From Stomorhina lunata (taxonomy: Eukaryota; Arthropoda; Insecta; Diptera; Rhiniidae), in contig OW121740.1 of the NCBI GenBank assembly GCA_933228675.1, positions 35,136,292 through 35,200,291 on the forward strand: a stretch of DNA of 64,000 nt. Reading direction: 5' to 3'. Positions 46,533-58,485 of this stretch are shown here, one piece after another. Position numbers and translations under genes: made by a program. Each line of letters opens with the position of its first letter. Positions within the stretch are counted from its first letter, which is position 1. Below the pieces are notes generated by a model. It did no database searches, was not told the origin of the DNA, and saw only the letters and a program-made list of their open reading frames with translations.

Positions 46533-46539
46533 TATATAA
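46533..46539 (+). promoter_or_regulatory. Candidate TATA box for the protease homolog
   Basis: TATATAA lies 59 bases before the chosen start codon, which would give a leader of ~30 bases. A second TATA-like word, TATAAATA at 46558-46565, is too close to the start. AT-rich context makes this weak. Confidence 0.3.
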
Positions 46540-46591
46540 CGTTTAAATCCAACCGTGTATAAATATTTATTTTATTGTCTGGTCTTTGAAA

Positions 46592-49500
46592 ATGGTTTTA
46601 CATATGAAATCCATAAAAAACGTTTACCTTTTATTATTATGGCTGGTATTATTAAGCTGTTGCCGTTTGGCCACCATTCAAGGATTAACATTCGTAAAAA
46701 ATTCCCAAACAAAACAATTTACCTTTGCCACAGATGACAACAATCAGCAGCAGCAGTCACCTGCTCCCCCAGCAGCAGCCGGTTCAGCGGGTATGGCAAC
46801 AGGTATGTATGTACTTAAATTTAATATTGAGGACAAAGTGGAAATATATATAAGTTTATTGCATAAAACAAATCTTTTTTTGTTACACGTTTAGACGTAA
46901 TCGTTTAATTTTGTGCGTATAGTCAGTCCTTTAGGTCCTTGAATTATAGACATGTCAAAAACATAAAGATTTGATTTTTAATACTTGTTTGTCATCATTA
47001 CCAAATTGGTCACGTAATATTACAGATACATATTCCGGCTTCATTTGATTTCGGAATTAATTTGTTTGTTTTTTTTTTTTTTGGAAACATTTTCAAATTG
47101 CGTGTTTGTAATAAGATTTATACGTTGTTATGTATTGAGAAATATTTTGTCATTTCTAAAATATAATAGATGTTGATTAATCAATATGATTATCTAGCAT
47201 GTAAGTCAACCAGATTTCTTGGAATCAATGTAAGTTGAAAGGTTTTAAGCAAGAATAATAACAGTCATACGGAACACATAGATGGGTCCGCTTTCTGCAC
47301 TGCACATTGCAGGCCCTGGCTTGATTAACTGCGAAACCTGACAAGAAGTTTTGTCTCTAGCATTAGATAACTTAACCCTAATCGTTTAAATGTAACGACG
47401 CTACTATTTCATCGTCTCTGAACTCCGACATACATTTACTAGAACAAAGCAGACTAAAACGGCTTCAGACAATTCTTCAACAGCCGTTTCAATGATCTAT
47501 AGAAACCCTTTTATATATATGACGAAGTGAGAAAGATTCCTGAAACCATTAATGCCACTTGACTCATACTCTACAGTAGAATATCCGTAGTTAGGCCTCA
47601 CATCCCAGCAGAAGAATTGAAACAATCCGCAGATGATCATGATACAATCTGCAGAACTAATACAGATGATTTAAGGATTGTAAATAGAACAAGTATTGGA
47701 ATTGGTAAGTTCACTGAAAGCAACCTGAAGATAGCCTTCATGAAAGAAATAATACTGCAGCTTGGCTTTGAGGTCAAAGGTGATCAATGAGACCAATCGG
47801 AACCGATTAATGATGATTTAAGGATTGTTAATAGAACAAGTATTGGAATTGGAAAGTTCACTGAAAGCAACCTAAAGATAGCCTTCATGAAAGAAATAAT
47901 ACTGCGTCTTGGCTTTGAGGTCAAAGGTGATCAATGAGACTAAACGGAACCGATGTTAGATCATTTGGTAAGTTGTGAACCAAAGTTCGAACTCTATAAG
48001 ACGAGAGAAGAATAATGATATGGAAGCGATAGAGTTTGCCGACTACAGAAACCCTTTAATGTGCATGGAGTTTCTCGAAACCATTAAAGTAGCATCCACT
48101 TGCTTCATACTCTACAGTAGAATACACCTAGTAAGGCCGCAATTCCAGCAGAAGAAATGATACAATTCGCAGTACCAATCCCGATTATTTTATGATGGTT
48201 TGATCCACGAGTGAGAAAGCACTTCCCAGCAGAAGCAGTGATACAATCCAGTAATAATCCAGATGATCTAAGTATTGTGTATGATCAATGAGAATAAGTG
48301 GAACCGATCATTTGAAGAGCTAAAACCTAAGCACTAGAATTGGTAATTTGTGGAACACAGTTCGATCTCTTTCAAAAACAGGCAAGAAGAACGATAGGGT
48401 CGCTTTAAAGTTTGCCGACAACAAATGCCCTTTACTAAGCTTGACGCAGAGACAAAGTTTCGAGAAATCATTAATGCAACAGACACTCCCTTTATACTCT
48501 ACAATAGGATACCCGTAAGCAGTGATCAATGAGAATAAGTGGAACCGAAGTTAGATCATTTGAAGAACTGCAAGCTAAGCTCTAGAATTGGTAAATTGTG
48601 GACAACAGTTCAAACTCATTCAAAACCAGAAAAAAAGAATAATAGGGTGTGGGTCGCTATTAAGTTTGCTTTCAACAGACTCCCTTTACTAAGCATGACG
48701 CAGAGATGAAGATTCGAGAAACCAGTAAAGCAACAGCCATTCGCTTTATACTCTTCTGTAGGATACTCTTAAGCATTGATACAATCTCCAGTACTAATTC
48801 AGATGATCTAAAAATTGTTTATGATCAATGAGAATAAGCGGAACTAGATTATTTGAAGAACTACAACCCAAGCTCTGGAATTGGTTCACTGAAAGCAACC
48901 TGAAGATATCCTCTATGAAAGAAGTAATACTGCAGCTTGGCTTTGAGATCAATGGTGTACAAATACTTCGTAAGTACATAAACGACAGCTTATAAACAAT
49001 AAGACTAATCGTAACCGAAGTAAGGTCATTTGAAGAACTGCAACCTATACACTGGAATTGATAACTTGTGTGACCACAGTTCGAACTCTATAAAACGAGA
49101 GAAGAAGGATGATATGGAAGCGATACACGTAGTAAGGTCGCATTTCCCAACAGAAGAAGTTATAAAATCCGCAGTACCAATACCAGCACTTCCCAGCAGA
49201 AGCAGTGATACAATCCGTAGATAATCATGATACAATCTACAGTAATAATCCAGATAATCTAAGTATTGTGTACGATCAATGAGAATAAGCGGAACCGATC
49301 ATTTAAAGAACTGATTATTTTACTAAACGCAACCTGAAGATAACTTTGATGAAAGAAGTAAAACTGCAGCTTAAGGTTGAAATCAATACAAATACATTGT
49401 TAGCACATAAACGACAGCTTATGATCAATGAGGAACCGATAGGAATTGGTAAGTTGTGGGCCATAGTGCGTTCTTTTTCAAACCCATAGAAGATGATAGT

Positions 49501-52500
49501 GTCGCCATAAAGTTTGCCGACAATAGATACGCTTAAATATGCCAGACGCAGAGACAAAGTTTCGCGAAACCATTAATGCAGCAGCTCTAGTTTTGTACTC
49601 TCTAGTAGAATAGGCCGTAGTAAGGCCGCACTTCCCAGCAGAAACAGTGATACATTCAGCTGTAACAATCCAGATGATCTAAAAATTGTCAGATCATTTG
49701 AAGAACTCCAACTTAAGCACAGGAATTTGTAAGTTATGGATCACAGTTCGATCTTCTTTTAACTCAGAGAAGAAAAATGATAGGGTCGCTATAAAGTTTG
49801 CCGACAACAGACACCCTTTACTAAGCACGACACAGAGACAAAGTTTCGCGAAATCGTTAATGCACCAGCCACTCGCTTTATACTCTTAAGTAGGATTCCA
49901 GTCTGCAATAGTTCATTTGAAGAACTGCAACCTGGAATTGGTTACTTCACTGAACGGAACCTGAAGATATCCTTGATGAAAGAAGTAAAACTCCAGCTTC
50001 GTTAGTACATAAACGTCAGTTTATAATCAATGAGAATAAGTGGAACCGATGGAATTTGGTAAGTTGTGAACCACAGTTCGATCTTTTTCAAACCCGGAGA
50101 AGATGGATGATTGAGTAGCGATAAAGTTTCCCGACAACAGATACGCTTTAATATACCAGACGCAGAGATAAAGTTTCGTAAAATTATTTTAGCTTCGCAC
50201 TCTCTAGTAGAATACGATACCCTTCCGAGCAGATACAATCAGTGATACTATCCTCATGTAACAGTGATATAATCAGAAGTACCAAACCAGATGATCTAAG
50301 GATTTTAAATCATTTGAAGAACTGGCAACTTAAGCATGGGAATTGGTAAGTTGTGGACTAAAGTTCGATTTTCTTTGAACCCAGAGAAGAAGGACGATAG
50401 GGTCGCACTAAAGTTTGATACCCTTTTAGTATGTACGACATAGAAAGGAAGTATCGAGAACTTGCTTCATCCTCTCCAGTAGAATACCAGTATAGAAGCC
50501 ACACTTCCCAGCAGAAACAGTGATACAGGGCGCAGATGATTCTTAAGATTAATCTTAAGATTGTTTATGATCAATGAAAGTGATCGGACTACAGTTCGAT
50601 CTCTTTCAAACACAGGGAAGAAGGATGATAGGGTAGAGAAACCCAGTAGAAAGTAGCAGAAGCAGTGATACAATCAGCAGCATTAATCCTGATGATCTTA
50701 AGATTGTTTGTGATCAATGATAGTAAGCTGACCACAGAGAGAAGGATGATAGGGTCGAGAAAACGTTTGCCAACAACAGTATATCCGATCCAAATGCCTA
50801 TTATTTATTGAGTACCCAAAGACATGTTGAACATCAGTAATGTTTGCAAACAGCAATATCTGCCTAGGCCATCCATACAGTAAAGCCTTCCAAGGCAATA
50901 AGCATTGATGGAATCTCAACAGAAACAAGTCTCCATGCATTCCAGCATTGGCCTTTTAGCAATACTGTTAGACGTTTGCGGGTATATTAGCTAACCTTTT
51001 CAGCAGCTTGTAATATGCCGGTAAATTTCCTTGTTGTTAGAAGGTTGCTAATGTCAGGCCAATCCCCAAAACGAATGGTTAGGTTGGACAGGTGTCGGAT
51101 GACTAAGTTAGCGTCACTTGGGTCCTAAAGTGGTCACTTTGTGGTACCTGCAAGGAATAGAGTAGAAAGATAATGTATACTACATAGACTACCAGCAGTG
51201 AAATCTTATTGGCTGGCTTAGTAGCTTCGATAAATGTACCTATTTCACAAACATTTAGGTTCGATAGATCAGATAAATTATGCAGAAAGGATGCAGCATG
51301 TGAAGAGCCCTTAGAATAGCTTACAATAATTTAATGATTGCGGTTCTGAGGATTTGCGGAATCATCCACAATTTATTTCCAGATCCCTCATAAATATCAA
51401 ATTGATAAAATTTCAAAAGTTTAAGTTGAAATTCCAAAAAACTGTTACAAGAACCGCTACAAGAACGTTACTTCTAAGAAACGTAACCGTTAAGTACCGT
51501 TACCGATCTAAATTAAAATATCTTTGAAATCAGTCTAGTAGTTTTCGAGTTATATAGACGAAACACATAATTAAAGACCTGCACTACTACAAATACTGCT
51601 AATGATAACATTTAATACTGTTTCTATTGTTTTGAAATTCTTCCGGTTTATAGGTCAAACCTATAAACCGATCTTATAAAAGTTTTGCTCTTTTTTAAAG
51701 CTTACGAATTTAAAAAAAATGTTTCTTTATTGTATTTTTCTTCTAGCGCTCACACGTCAACTAATAACTGGAACACTTACACCCGGCTCCCCCTATTATT
51801 GTATATGTGTCCCGCCAGGATCTTGTACAAATCCATTGCCCACAGCTCCAACCGATGGTAGTGGTCAAATAGATATACGTATTGTAAACAATGTAAGTAT
51901 CTAAATATACCAATATAATATAAGGTATATCGAAAACCGGTCTAACTCCTTTATATATATTTCAAGCCCACTGCAAGCACCACTGCGGCCCCACTAACAT
52001 GCAACTATGGTTTGACCTCTTGCTGTCAAGCTGGTACTTATCAATGTGGTAAAAATTTCCCGCCACCACCTAATAGTGCAACAGCTGGTCCAGGTCAAGC
52101 TAGTTTTGGGGAATATCCCTGGCAAGCAGCCCTACTAACAACCAGTGATGTATACTTAGGTTCGGGAGCGCTCCTGTCTTCCCAATATGTATTGACAGTG
52201 GCTCACAAGGTGTACAATTTGGCGTAAGTCCCTAAAAGAAAATTAAAATACATGGTTTTGTTATAAATTAATAAACATTTTTTTAGACTTAACTCCTTTA
52301 AAGTGCGCCTGGGAGAATGGGATGCCTCCGGCACTGGCGAACCCATACCCGCCATAGATGTTATGGTCTCCAATGTCTATATCAATCCCACTTTTAACAA
52401 AGATAATCTACAAAATGATGTGGCCATTTTAAAATTGGCCACTCCTGTTTCGCTGGGCACTACCTCTACAATTGCTACCGTTTGTTTGCCTACCGTAGCT

Positions 52501-55062
52501 TTTGTGGGTCAACGTTGTTATGTGGCGGGTTGGGGTAAAAATGATTTTGGTCCTACGGGCGCTTATCAAGCCATACAACGTGAGGTAGATGTACCTTTGA
52601 TACCAAATGCAAATTGTCAAACTGCTTTGAGGACAACGCGTTTGGGTGCCTCATTCGTTTTAAATAATTCCAGTTTTATATGTGCCGGAGGGGAAGCGGG
52701 TAAAGATGCCTGTACGGTGAGTATTAAGGGAAATATACGAGAATAATGAAAAATATACAAACATAGATAATTATATGTGTTCATAGATACAGAGGATCTG
52801 AAACGGTGGTTTTAGGCTACTTTTGTAAAAATGAAGGTAGTCATATTTTAAGTGCAATGGCGGTCTTTCATATAGTCATGTTTTAGAAGCAATCGTAGTC
52901 TTTCTTATAGTCACATTTTAGTAGCAATCGTAGTCTTCTATATAGTCATATTTTAGTAGAAAACGTAGTCGTTTTGTAGTAGCAATCGTGGTCTTCTATA
53001 TAGTCATATTTTAGTAGCAAACGTAGTCGTTTTGTAGTAGCAATCGTGGTCTTCTATATAGTCATATTTTAGTAGCAATAGTAGACTTAATATAGTCATA
53101 TTTTAGTAGCAATAGTAGCAAACGTAGTCATTTTGTAGTAGCAATCGTGGTCTTCTATATAGTCATATTTTAGTAGCAATAGTAGACTTAATATAGTCAT
53201 ATTTTAGTAGCAATCGTGGTCCTCTAAAAAGTCATATCTTAGTAGCAAACGTAGTCATTTTGCAGTAGCAATGGTGGTCTTCTATATAGTCATATTTTAG
53301 TACTAAACGTAGTCATTTTTTAGTAGCAATCGTGTTCTTCTATATAATCATATTTTAGTAGCAAACGTAGTCATTTTGTAGTAGCAATCGTGGTCCTCTA
53401 TATAGTCATATTTTAGTAGCAAACGTAGTCATTTTGTAGTAACAATCGTGGTCTTTCATATAGTCATATTTTAGTACCAAACGTAGTCATTTTTTTAGTA
53501 GCAATCGTGTTCTTCTATATAATCATATTTTAGTAGCAAACGTAGTCATTTTGTAGTAGCAATCGTGGTCCGCTATATAGTCATATTTTAGTAGCAAACG
53601 TAGTCATTTTGTAGTAACAATCGTGGTCTTTCATATAGTCATATTTTAGTACCAAACGTAGTCATTTTTTAGTAGCAATCGTGTTCTTCTATATAATCAT
53701 ATTTTAGTAGAAAACGTAGTCATTTTGTAGTAGCAATCGTGTTCCGCTATATAGTCATATTTTAGTAGCAAATCGTGTTCTTCTATATAGTCATATTTTA
53801 GTAGCAAACTAAGTCATTTTGTGGTAGCAATCGTGGTATTCTATATAGTTATATTTTAGAAGCAAACGTAGTCATTTTGTAGTAGCAATCGTGGTCTTCT
53901 ATATAATCATATTTTAATAGCAAACGTAATCATTTCGTAGTAGCAATCTTTCTTTTCTATACAGTCATATTTAAGTTGCAAACGTAGTCATTTTGTAGTA
54001 GCAATCGTGGTCTTCTATATAGTCATATTTTAGTAGTCATAGTCAACGTAGTCATTTTGTAGTAGCAATCGTGTTCTTCTATATAGTCATATTTTAGTAG
54101 CAAACGTAGTCATTTTGTAGTAACAATCGTGGTCTTCTATATAGTCATATATTAGTAGTCATAGTCAACGTAGTCATTTTGTAGTAGCAATCGTGGTCTT
54201 CTATATAGTCATATTTTAGTAGTCATAGTCAACGTAGTCATTTTGTAGTAGCAATCGTGTTCTTCTATATAATCATATTTTAGTAGCAAACGTAATCATT
54301 TTGTAGTAGCAATCTTGCTCTTCTATACAATCATATTTTAGTAGCAAACGAAGTCATTTTGTAGTAGCAATCGTGGTCTTCTTCATAATCATATTTTAGT
54401 AGCAAACGTAGTCATTTTGTATAAGCAATCGTGGTCTTCTATATATTCATATTTTAGTAGCAAACGTAGTCATATCGTAGTCACAATCTTGCTCTTCTAT
54501 ACAGTCATATTTTAGTATCAAACGTAGTCATTTTATAGTAGCAATAGTGGTCTTCCATGTAGTCATATTTTAGTAGCAAACATAGTCATTTTGTAGTAGC
54601 AATCGTGGTCCTTTATATATAGTTATATTTTATTAGCAACCGTAGTCACTTTATAGTAGTAATCGTTGTCTTCTATATAGTCATATTTTAGTAGCAAACG
54701 TAGTCATTTTGTAGTAGCAATCGTGGTCTTTCATATAGTCATATTTTAGCGGGAATCGTGGTCATTCAAAGCAATTTTAATTAGCATTTATAAATCATCT
54801 TGGAACCACTGCCTTCTAGTCATTAACATTATTGTTTCCCTAACTTTATGTTAGTCTTAATACTTTCCCCCTATTTCTTCCTTTACATATTTATGTCACA
54901 CAGGGCGACGGTGGTTCACCTTTAGTGTGTCAGACGAATAACATTTGGTATGTGATTGGTATGGTGGCATGGGGTATCGGATGTGCTGCTTCTGGAGTAC
55001 CTGGTGTTTATGTAAATGTTGCCACATATTTACCATGGATACAAACAATTTTAGCTTCGTAG
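46592..55062 (+). CDS. Secreted clip-domain serine protease homolog (Ser to Gly), 5 exons
   Basis: Assembled as 46592-46802, 51747-51892, 51967-52223, 52287-52716, 54904-55062. All junctions are GT-AG, phases agree, and the total is 1203 nt (400 residues). The signal peptide is MVLHMKSIKNVYLLLLWLVL. A Gln/Pro/Ala linker follows, then six clip-type cysteines (89, 91, 97, 131, 138, 139). The protease domain starts near YPWQAALL (169). His199 (TVAHKV) and Asp249 (NDVAIL) remain, but the Ser motif reads GDGGSP: Gly351 replaces the nucleophile, so it should be catalytically dead. The Cys pair flanking His is also lost. Such homologs act as cofactors in prophenoloxidase or other clip cascades; its partner is unknown. 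No IVGG activation site was seen. Confidence 0.9.
47430..50720. repeat. Degenerate complex tandem repeat in protease-homolog intron 1
   Basis: About eight to ten scrambled copies of a ~330-400 bp unit. Recurring phrases are GATCAATGAGAATAAG, GGAACCGAT, ATTTGAAGAACTGCAAC, AGAAGAAGGATGATA, AAGTTTGCCGACAACAGA, CTTCCCAGCAGAAGCAGTGA and CAGATGATCTAAG. A tight sub-duplication occurs at 47655-47945 (GAACAAGTATTGGAATTGG twice, ~165 bp apart). Copies differ by deletions and order changes. No conserved reading frame. Confidence 0.75.
51338..51478 (+). repeat. LINE 3'-end fragment in intron 1
   Basis: CTGAGGATTTGCGGAATCATCC then CAGATCCCTCATAAA match the last codons and stop of the Jockey-like LINE at 24741-24817, with the intervening ~50 bp mostly lost. 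The following 3' UTR and its GTTACAAGAACCG-like end also resemble that LINE. It is a short, internally deleted copy on the gene's sense strand. Confidence 0.65.
52839..54765. repeat. 58-bp satellite array in protease-homolog intron 4
   Basis: About 33 units of a 58-bp dimer. Half one is around TAGTCATATTTTAGTAGCAA + ACG; half two is TAGTCATTTTGTAGTAGCAA + TCGTGGTCTTCTATA. The halves share TAGTCAT.TT..TAGTAGCAA, so the 58-mer is a diverged dimer. The array fills ~88% of the intron (52717-54903) that separates the Cys191 exon from the exon with the mutated Ser motif. Units with an inserted AGTCATAGTC occur from ~54034 on. Confidence 0.93.
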
Positions 55063-55263
55063 TTGACAACAGCAAAAACAACAAAAATAACAATTCGGAC
55101 TACTAATTTCAACCATTTAAGTCTCCATTAACAATTCATCGCTCTGTTATTTATGTCTAGTGGCCAATTTGTCCTGAAGTTTATGGCGTTCCTTTTTCAT
55201 TTAAATATTCTATTGAAATCATTAATATTTTCATGAAAATTTGGATGTAATGCGTATTCTAAG

Positions 55264-55269
55264 AATAAA
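55264..55269 (+). terminator. Polyadenylation signal of the protease homolog
   Basis: AATAAA about 200 bases after the stop codon, with another AATAAA close behind (~55290) in a T-rich setting. It is the first canonical signal in the 3' flank. Confidence 0.55.
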
Positions 55270-55601
55270 TTCTTTATTTTAATTTTATAATAAATAGTTT
55301 TCTTTATATTGAGTAAAAGATAGTCAGAGAATGAATAAATGTTATTTTATATGTAAAATAAAGTATAAATTTAAATATTAATTAAATCAATTCATTAAAC
55401 AGACAACCTTTTCTTGTATTTATTGAAATAAATCATATTATAATATAATTAACAGGTGTATTCTTCTTTATGGGTTTAGGGCAGATAGGCAGCCTATGCC
55501 GCCAGGAGCCGAAGACTTTTTGTTATATTTGTAAATATCACGATTATATAATAAACTCTCGAAAATGAGCACCCAAAACATTCAATTGAGAATTGGACGT
55601 C

Positions 55602-57065
55602 AAAAATTTTCTATAGAAAAAATTTCGATAGAAATATTTTTCTATAGAAAAAATTTCGATAGAAATATTTTTCTATAGAAAAAATTTCGATAGAAATATT
55701 TTTCTATAGAAAAAATTTCGATAGAAATATTTTTCTATAGAAAAAATTTCGATAGAAATATTTTTCTATAGAAAAAATTTCGATAGAAATATTTTTCTAT
55801 AGAAAAAATTTCGATAGAAATATTTTTCTATAGAAAAAATTTCGATAGAAATATTTTTCTATAGAAAAAATTTCGATAGAAATATTTTTCTATAGAAAAA
55901 ATTTCGATAGAAATATTTTTCTATAGAAAAAATTTCGATAGAAATATTTTTCTATAGAAAAAATTTCGATAGAAATATTTTTCTATAGAAAAAATTTCGA
56001 TAGAAATATTTTTCTATAGAAAAAATTTCGATAGAAATATTTTTCTATAGAAAAAATTTCGATAGAAATATTTTTCTATAGAAAAAATTTCGATAGAAAT
56101 ATTTTTCTATAGAAAAAATTTCGATAGAAATATTTTTCTATAGAAAAAATTTCGATAGAAATATTTTTCTATAGAAAAAATTTCGATAGAAATATTTTTC
56201 TATAGAAAAAATTTCGATAGAAATATTTTTCTATAGAAAAAATTTCGATAGAAATATTTTTCTATAGAAAAAATTTCGATAGAAATATTTTTCTATAGAA
56301 AAAATTTCGATAGAAATATTTTTCTATAGAAAAAATTTCGATAGAAATATTTTTCTATAGAAAAAATTTCGATAGAAATATTTTTCTATAGAAAAAATTT
56401 CGATAGAAATATTTTTCTATAGAAAAAATTTCGATAGAAATATTTTTCTATAGAAAAAATTTCGATAGAAATATTTTTCTATAGAAAAAATTTGGATAGA
56501 AATATTTTTCTATAGAAAAAATTTCGGTAGAAATATTTTTCTATAGAAAAAATTTCGATAGAAATATTTTTCTATAGAAAAAATTTCGATAGAAATATTT
56601 TTCTATAGAAAAAATTTCGATAGAAATATTTTTCTATAGAAAAAATTTTGATAGAAATATTTTTCTATAGAAAAAATTTCGATAGAAATATTTTTCTATA
56701 GAAAAAATTTCGATAGAAATATTTTTCTATAGAAAAAATTTCGATAGAAATATTTTTCTATAGAAAAAATTTCGATAGAAATATTTTTCTATAGAAAAAA
56801 TTTCGATAGAAATATTTTTCTATAGAAAAAATTTCGATAGAAATATTTTTCTATAGAAAAAATGTCGATAGAAATATTTTTCTATAGAATAATTTTCGTT
56901 AGAAATATTTTTGTATAGAAACAATTTCGATAGAAATATTTTTCTATAGAATAATTTTCATTAGAAATATTTTTGTATATAAAAATTTTCGTTAGAAATA
57001 TTTTTCTATAGAAAAAATTTCGTTAGATATATTTTTCTATAGAAAAATTTTCAAAAGAAATATCA
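55602..57065. repeat. 31-bp satellite with 16-bp palindrome (about 47 units)
   Basis: The monomer is AAAAAATTTCGATAG + AAATATTTTTCTATAG. Each unit boundary forms a perfect 16-bp palindrome, TTTTTCTATAGAAAAA, and GATAGAAA also faces TTTCTATA within the unit. The array is nearly invariant from 55610 to ~56860 and degenerates only at its right edge (56870-57065), with CGATAG changed to CGTTAG. It lies 0.5 kb after the protease homolog. Confidence 0.95.
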
Positions 57066-58485
57066 TTTGTTAACCTTTAACATATTTGCCAATCTGCACC
57101 ACTGTCCAAAATTATGAAGATAACTAACTGTAGACAACCTTGATCCTTATCCTTACTTTTATTTTGTTGTTTTTCATCCATAATTCTTTGGATAATTTAT
57201 ATCGTTCTCAATTGTTGTTACTTGTTTGACCTTCTTCTTTTAAATTATGAAAAAAGGGAATCTTTCAATAACGTAAAGAATTTGTTTCGGTAAATGTGAT
57301 TTGCACAGTGGGTTCGTTGATGAAAGTAAAGAGTTATTAAGAAGCTGATAAATAAAGTTAGAAAAATTAAAATATTTGATATGTAGGATCACATTAAAAT
57401 CGTTTTAATTCGAATAAATGGAATTGTAACAATTTATTTGGCACCCTGGGCTAAAACTGTGATTATAGGTATCTATATTTCAAAAGTAAATACCTTTCAA
57501 GTTAGACCTAGTATCAGTTTTTCTTATTCAAAAACAAAAGTACAAAAGACAAGTGTAATAGAAAAACAACTTTATAACAATGACTCACTTATACTCATGT
57601 AAAAATGATAATATTCAAAAAAAATTATAGTAGTTGTAAACTACACAGACACGTTAACACACACTAGAGAGATATGACAAATAACTGTAAATATCGGATA
57701 TTTATTACCTTTTTGTTTGTTTACATTTTCGTTTTGAAAAACTTTCAAAAAGTAAAAAAGTACCAAGAACAAAAAAAAAAAAACTAAACAAAATAAACTC
57801 GTGCCATTTTTTTAAGAAAAGTAAAGACCCAATAGGATATTATGGGTATACGCGAAATGCGTTACCGCTATTTTGGGATAAAATTGTATTTACAGCAAAT
57901 CCTATCCTATTATAAAACTATAGTTTAAATATTGGTTTGATATTAATCGGCAACCAAATGCATAGTTTCAATAAATATTTTTGTTGGAAGTGGTGAACTT
58001 TTTTAAATAAACCATAACAAATAACAAAAGCAATGCGCAGTTTCAAAGTTTACGAAAGAGAACAAATTTTAAGAGAATTTACAAAGGATTAAATAGGATA
58101 AAAGATGCATCTATTTGTAGCACAGTGGGCTCTACAGTGGAGCAAAGTTTCCCACCTCGGGTATGTAAAACCTTTGGGTGCGTATATATCCAATTAAGTC
58201 CGATCCAAAAGCTTTTTACATTTTTGAAAACTTAAGCAAAACATGTTTATTGTACTACAATATATCTTACAGTATTAGAGACATTTGACTCTAATACTTT
58301 TTGCATTTTTTGGCATGACTTCTGGCCTTTTTTGGCTTATAAATTATAAATATAATTTCAAAAAGATAATTTATTTGCATTTGAAATCGATCTGTTACAT
58401 TTATTTATTAATGTAACAGACAATTTATTGATTAAAGCCAGAAAATGTTTGTGGGATAACCAATTTCACGACTCGTTTCTATCAA
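57066..58485. other. AT-rich spacer between two satellites
   Basis: About 1.4 kb with no recognised gene. It contains a short segment with slightly higher complexity near 57820-58200 that could not be assigned. Confidence 0.45.

Noticed and set aside
51719..51904. MFLYCIFLLALTRQ as an alternative signal peptide and start of the protease homolog
   Set aside because: The hydrophobic run is the pyrimidine tract and TTCTAG acceptor of exon 2. Exon 1 at 46592-46802 gives a better signal peptide and a matching phase-1 junction.
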